Assembly (NCBI RefSeq): GCF_000685295.1
Contig: NZ_ARYL01000001.1
Span: 62,001-126,000 of the forward strand
Source of the DNA: Hyphomonas oceanitis SCH89
Lineage (GTDB): Bacteria > Pseudomonadota > Alphaproteobacteria > Caulobacterales > Hyphomonadaceae
Length of the DNA stretch: 64,000 bases
Direction: 5' to 3'
A model generated the notes under the pieces. The model worked only from the letters and a program-made list of their open reading frames with translations. It was not told the origin of the DNA and ran no database searches. This document shows positions 62,035-64,000 of the stretch, in pieces. The stretch's first letter is position 1; each line of letters starts with the position of its first letter. The position numbers were made by a program, and so were the translations under genes.

Positions 62035-62769
62035 ATGACTGATCAAGCGCCCCAGCCCAAGCTCGAAATCCGGATCATTCCGGTTACGCCCCTCCAGCAG
62101 AACACGTCCATGATCTGGTCGACCGCGACCATGGAAGGCGTCTTCATTGATCCGGGCGGCGAAGTTGACCGGCTCATGGCGGCGGCGGAGCAGTTCGGCG
62201 TCAAGATCGTCGCTGTGTGGCTCACGCATGGGCATCTGGACCATGCCGGCGCGGCCACGGCCGTTTCAGAGCGCACGGGATGCCCCATCATCGGCCCTCA
62301 CGAGGACGACCAGTGGCTCCTTGACGAAGTCGAAGCGCAGGGCGCCAAATATGGCATCACGGACGGCAAGAACGTCACTCCCACGCGCTACCTGCACGAT
62401 GGTGACGAACTGGAGCTTGGCGGCACCAAATTTGGTGTCGCCCACTGTCCTGGGCACACGCCCGGCCATGTCGTGATCTACAACAAGGAAGGCGCCCTCG
62501 CCTTTGTCGGCGATGTTCTCTTCCAGGGCTCTGTTGGCCGGACGGACTTTCCACGCGGCAATCACCAGCAGCTGATCGACTCCATCACCGGCAAGCTGTG
62601 GCCGCTCGGCAATGACATGCGTTTCGTGCCCGGCCACGGCCCGATTTCGACGTTCGGGCATGAGCGCCAGTCCAATCCCTTCGTAGCCGATAGCGTCACA
62701 GGGTATCAGGGCGCCGCGCGCGAAGAAGCTGACATTATGAGCCAGAAACTGTCCAAACGCTGGACCTGA
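62035..62769 (+). CDS. MBL-fold metallohydrolase, glyoxalase II-like
   Basis: A 244-residue metallo-beta-lactamase-fold hydrolase. Dinuclear metal ligands are in LTHGHLDHAGAA, with CPGHTPGH, FVGDVLFQGSVGRTDFP and FVPGHGPIST later. The GRTDFP phrase is typical of the YcbL/glyoxalase II-like group acting on hydroxyacyl-glutathione-type thioesters. Start uncertain: 62035 (MTDQAPQPKLE) or 61996, which has a GGGAA upstream. It stands alone. Confidence 0.88.
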   Translation: MTDQAPQPKLEIRIIPVTPLQQNTSMIWSTATMEGVFIDPGGEVDRLMAAAEQFGVKIVAVWLTHGHLDHAGAATAVSERTGCPIIGPHEDDQWLLDEVEAQGAKYGITDGKNVTPTRYLHDGDELELGGTKFGVAHCPGHTPGHVVIYNKEGALAFVGDVLFQGSVGRTDFPRGNHQQLIDSITGKLWPLGNDMRFVPGHGPISTFGHERQSNPFVADSVTGYQGAAREEADIMSQKLSKRWT

Positions 62770-62872
62770 TGGCGATTGCGCCCGTTTTCCTAACCAGCTT
62801 GTAACAGGAAAGCATGGAACCGCTCCTTGTCACAGGACGTTTGTACCCCGTGATCAAGATAAGGAGCACACA

Positions 62873-63211
62873 ATGACAACCTATATGAAGCTCTTCGCAG
62901 CAGGCGCGAGCGCCATTGTCCTCGCCGCTTGTACATCCAGCGGTACGACTGAGAAGAACGCCGCTTATGGCGCAGCAGCAGGCGCCGTTGCAGGTGCCGT
63001 GATTGGTAACAATGTTGGTGATGGCGATGCCCAGCGTGGCGCCGTTATTGGTGGTGTGCTCGGTGGTGCAGCCGGTGCAGCCAAAGGCTGTTCGGAGTCT
63101 GAAGACTGCGACATGCCCGGCGTGAAAGACCAGGAAGACGAACGTGATGCTGATGGCGACGGCTATGCCAACGCATATGACCGGTACCCTTACGACTCGC
63201 GTCGTTGGTAG
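62873..63211 (+). CDS. Glycine-zipper lipoprotein with a Ca-binding-like Asp motif
   Basis: A 112-residue envelope protein. Lipoprotein signal (lipobox LAAC), then a glycine-zipper stretch AYGAAAGAVAGAVIGNNVGDG and GAVIGGVLGGAAGAAKG, a CxxxxDC pair, and an acidic tail with DADGDGYANAYDRYP, which resembles thrombospondin type 3/EF-hand-like calcium loops. AAGGAG is well placed before the ATG at 62873. Its own terminator follows at 63248. Likely outer-membrane or periplasmic; function unknown. Confidence 0.82.
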   Translation: MTTYMKLFAAGASAIVLAACTSSGTTEKNAAYGAAAGAVAGAVIGNNVGDGDAQRGAVIGGVLGGAAGAAKGCSESEDCDMPGVKDQEDERDADGDGYANAYDRYPYDSRRW

Positions 63212-63247
63212 TACCATACTGATCGGCGATTAGACTTCGCCGCGATG

Positions 63248-63283
63248 AGCCCCGTATTCCATCAGGAGTGCGGGGCTTTTTTT
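63248..63283 (+). terminator. Rho-independent terminator after the glycine-zipper gene
   Basis: A 7-bp stem AGCCCCG (63248-63254) with CGGGGCT (63271-63277), followed directly by seven T residues. Classic intrinsic terminator on the plus strand. Confidence 0.93.
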
Positions 63284-63426
63284 ATGCGCGAAATGGCCCA
63301 TCACGTCTGCCACAATCCGCCCAGATTCCGCCCTTGAATGACCTTGTCCGATACCGGAACGCCTCCCCAAGTGACGCCGTTTCTTCCAGGTCCGCACATC
63401 AGCCGGACGTAGACCTGGAACACTCC

Positions 63427-63912
63427 ATGACGCCCGCCTATCCTGTCCGTGATGACACACCCGCTTTCCTGGCCATGGTGAGCCGACGTGCTCCTGAGGC
63501 TGTCGTGCGTGACTGCGTAGACGCATGGGTCTACGCTTGGTCGAGCGACGCCTGCACGACAGATATGGAAGTCCTGCGCCCGCTCATGGGTGAGGGCAAT
63601 CTGAACATGATGAGTGATTTTGGTTCGGATATCGCCTTGAGCGACTCATTTGATACTTACCAAGCCGTTTGGATGCCGGTCCTGCGCGAGACGTTTCGTT
63701 CCTGGCAACTGGGTATCGCATCGGATGTCGACATCCGAGCGTCGCAGAGCCTCGCATCAGCGGCCTATTTTACGCTTTTTGAAGGCGAGACACACGAGGG
63801 CACGTCAATGATCCAGCGCCAGGCTGTTTCTGCCGTCTGGGAGATCCAGAATGGTGAGTGGCGCCTTGTCCAGGAGCACACGTCAATCGACTCCGAAGGC
63901 CGCATGGCTTGA
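63427..63912 (+). CDS. NTF2/SnoaL-like small protein
   Basis: A 161-residue soluble protein with an alpha-plus-beta layout like DUF4440/SnoaL (NTF2-like) proteins: an N-terminal helix pair, SLASAAYFTLFEG, and a final strand pair VSAVWEIQNGEWRLVQEHTS, the typical NTF2-like end. ATG at 63427 is chosen because upstream in-frame codons run through the terminator. Weak ribosome site. Substrate or partner unknown. The last 88 bases of the window hold no visible gene. Confidence 0.72.
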   Translation: MTPAYPVRDDTPAFLAMVSRRAPEAVVRDCVDAWVYAWSSDACTTDMEVLRPLMGEGNLNMMSDFGSDIALSDSFDTYQAVWMPVLRETFRSWQLGIASDVDIRASQSLASAAYFTLFEGETHEGTSMIQRQAVSAVWEIQNGEWRLVQEHTSIDSEGRMA

Positions 63913-64000
63913 TCGGCCGCCGTCACTCTGCTGCGACAACACGACCCTCTCTTACCCCCTGCTATCCCAAAGCCAGATGAGATAGCAGCCACGGACCTGT

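Noticed and set aside
61824-62042. A 72-codon frame between the TetR and MBL genes
   Set aside because: No ribosome site, no family resemblance, Trp-rich composition; more likely non-coding.

Overview
The window is a chromosomal segment of a GC-rich alphaproteobacterium. A CtrA response regulator, the CtrA inhibitor SciP and GANTC (CcrM-type) sites upstream of ctrA point to the Caulobacterales/Hyphomonadales. Together with the porin, DUF805, SelU and CPA2 gene content, a Hyphomonadaceae-like organism is the best guess; this is an inference from gene content, not a phylogeny. I see no prophage, insertion sequence, CRISPR array or plasmid functions. The genes are tightly packed, often with ATGA overlaps, and no gene-free stretch exceeds about 300 bases.

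Layout: 1-6.2 kb holds the 3' end of lipB, three DUF805 membrane protein genes in a row, a biotin-dependent acyl-CoA carboxylase alpha subunit (pccA), a DUF2157-like membrane protein and a two-helix potassium channel. 6.2-14.1 kb holds a repeat-containing unknown protein, an SDR oxidoreductase, a TorF-like porin, a Kef-type antiporter, alanine dehydrogenase, fructose-1,6-bisphosphatase, an MlaC-like lipid carrier and tRNA-Leu(UAA). 14.1-18.8 kb is a minus-strand run of thiolase, crotonase, a membrane protein, a CinA-N domain protein and a serine hydrolase lipoprotein. 19-26.2 kb is plus-strand: OsmC, map, radC, two tandem MFS transporters, thrB, a membrane protein and rnhA. 26.2-28.4 kb has the divergent pair selU/selD for 2-selenouridine in tRNA, followed by a patatin-like lipoprotein.

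29.8-35.5 kb is the most distinctive part, a minus-strand flagellar and cell-cycle block: sciP, fliF, fliG, fliH/flbE, fliN, flhF, a minD-like flhG and ctrA. Here fliF is drastically shortened (TM, a small piece of the third ring-building motif, TM, FliG-binding tail) and its tail is in another frame. FlhF has a P-loop with Arg in place of the invariant Lys and has lost the DTAGR motif.

35.6-43.6 kb holds a phosphotransferase, COQ9/TetR-like protein, proC, YbjN, ubiK, lgt, midA, an S9 peptidase and panD. 43.8-46.6 kb is a gtrB-like glycosyltransferase followed by a GtrA domain fused to a large polytopic membrane protein. 46.7-53.6 kb holds two lipoproteins, a GIY-YIG-like protein, a zinc metallopeptidase and a hybrid histidine kinase whose C-terminal HPt-like module is in a shifted frame. 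53.7-60.5 kb is the conserved rpoD, dnaG, PRC-barrel lipoprotein, yqeY and carA block. 60.5-64 kb has a 2OG-Fe(II) oxygenase, a TetR regulator with a palindromic site upstream, an MBL-fold hydrolase, a glycine-zipper lipoprotein and an NTF2-like protein.

The strongest candidate for something not standard is the reduced FliF together with the GTPase-degenerate FlhF inside the sciP-to-ctrA block.
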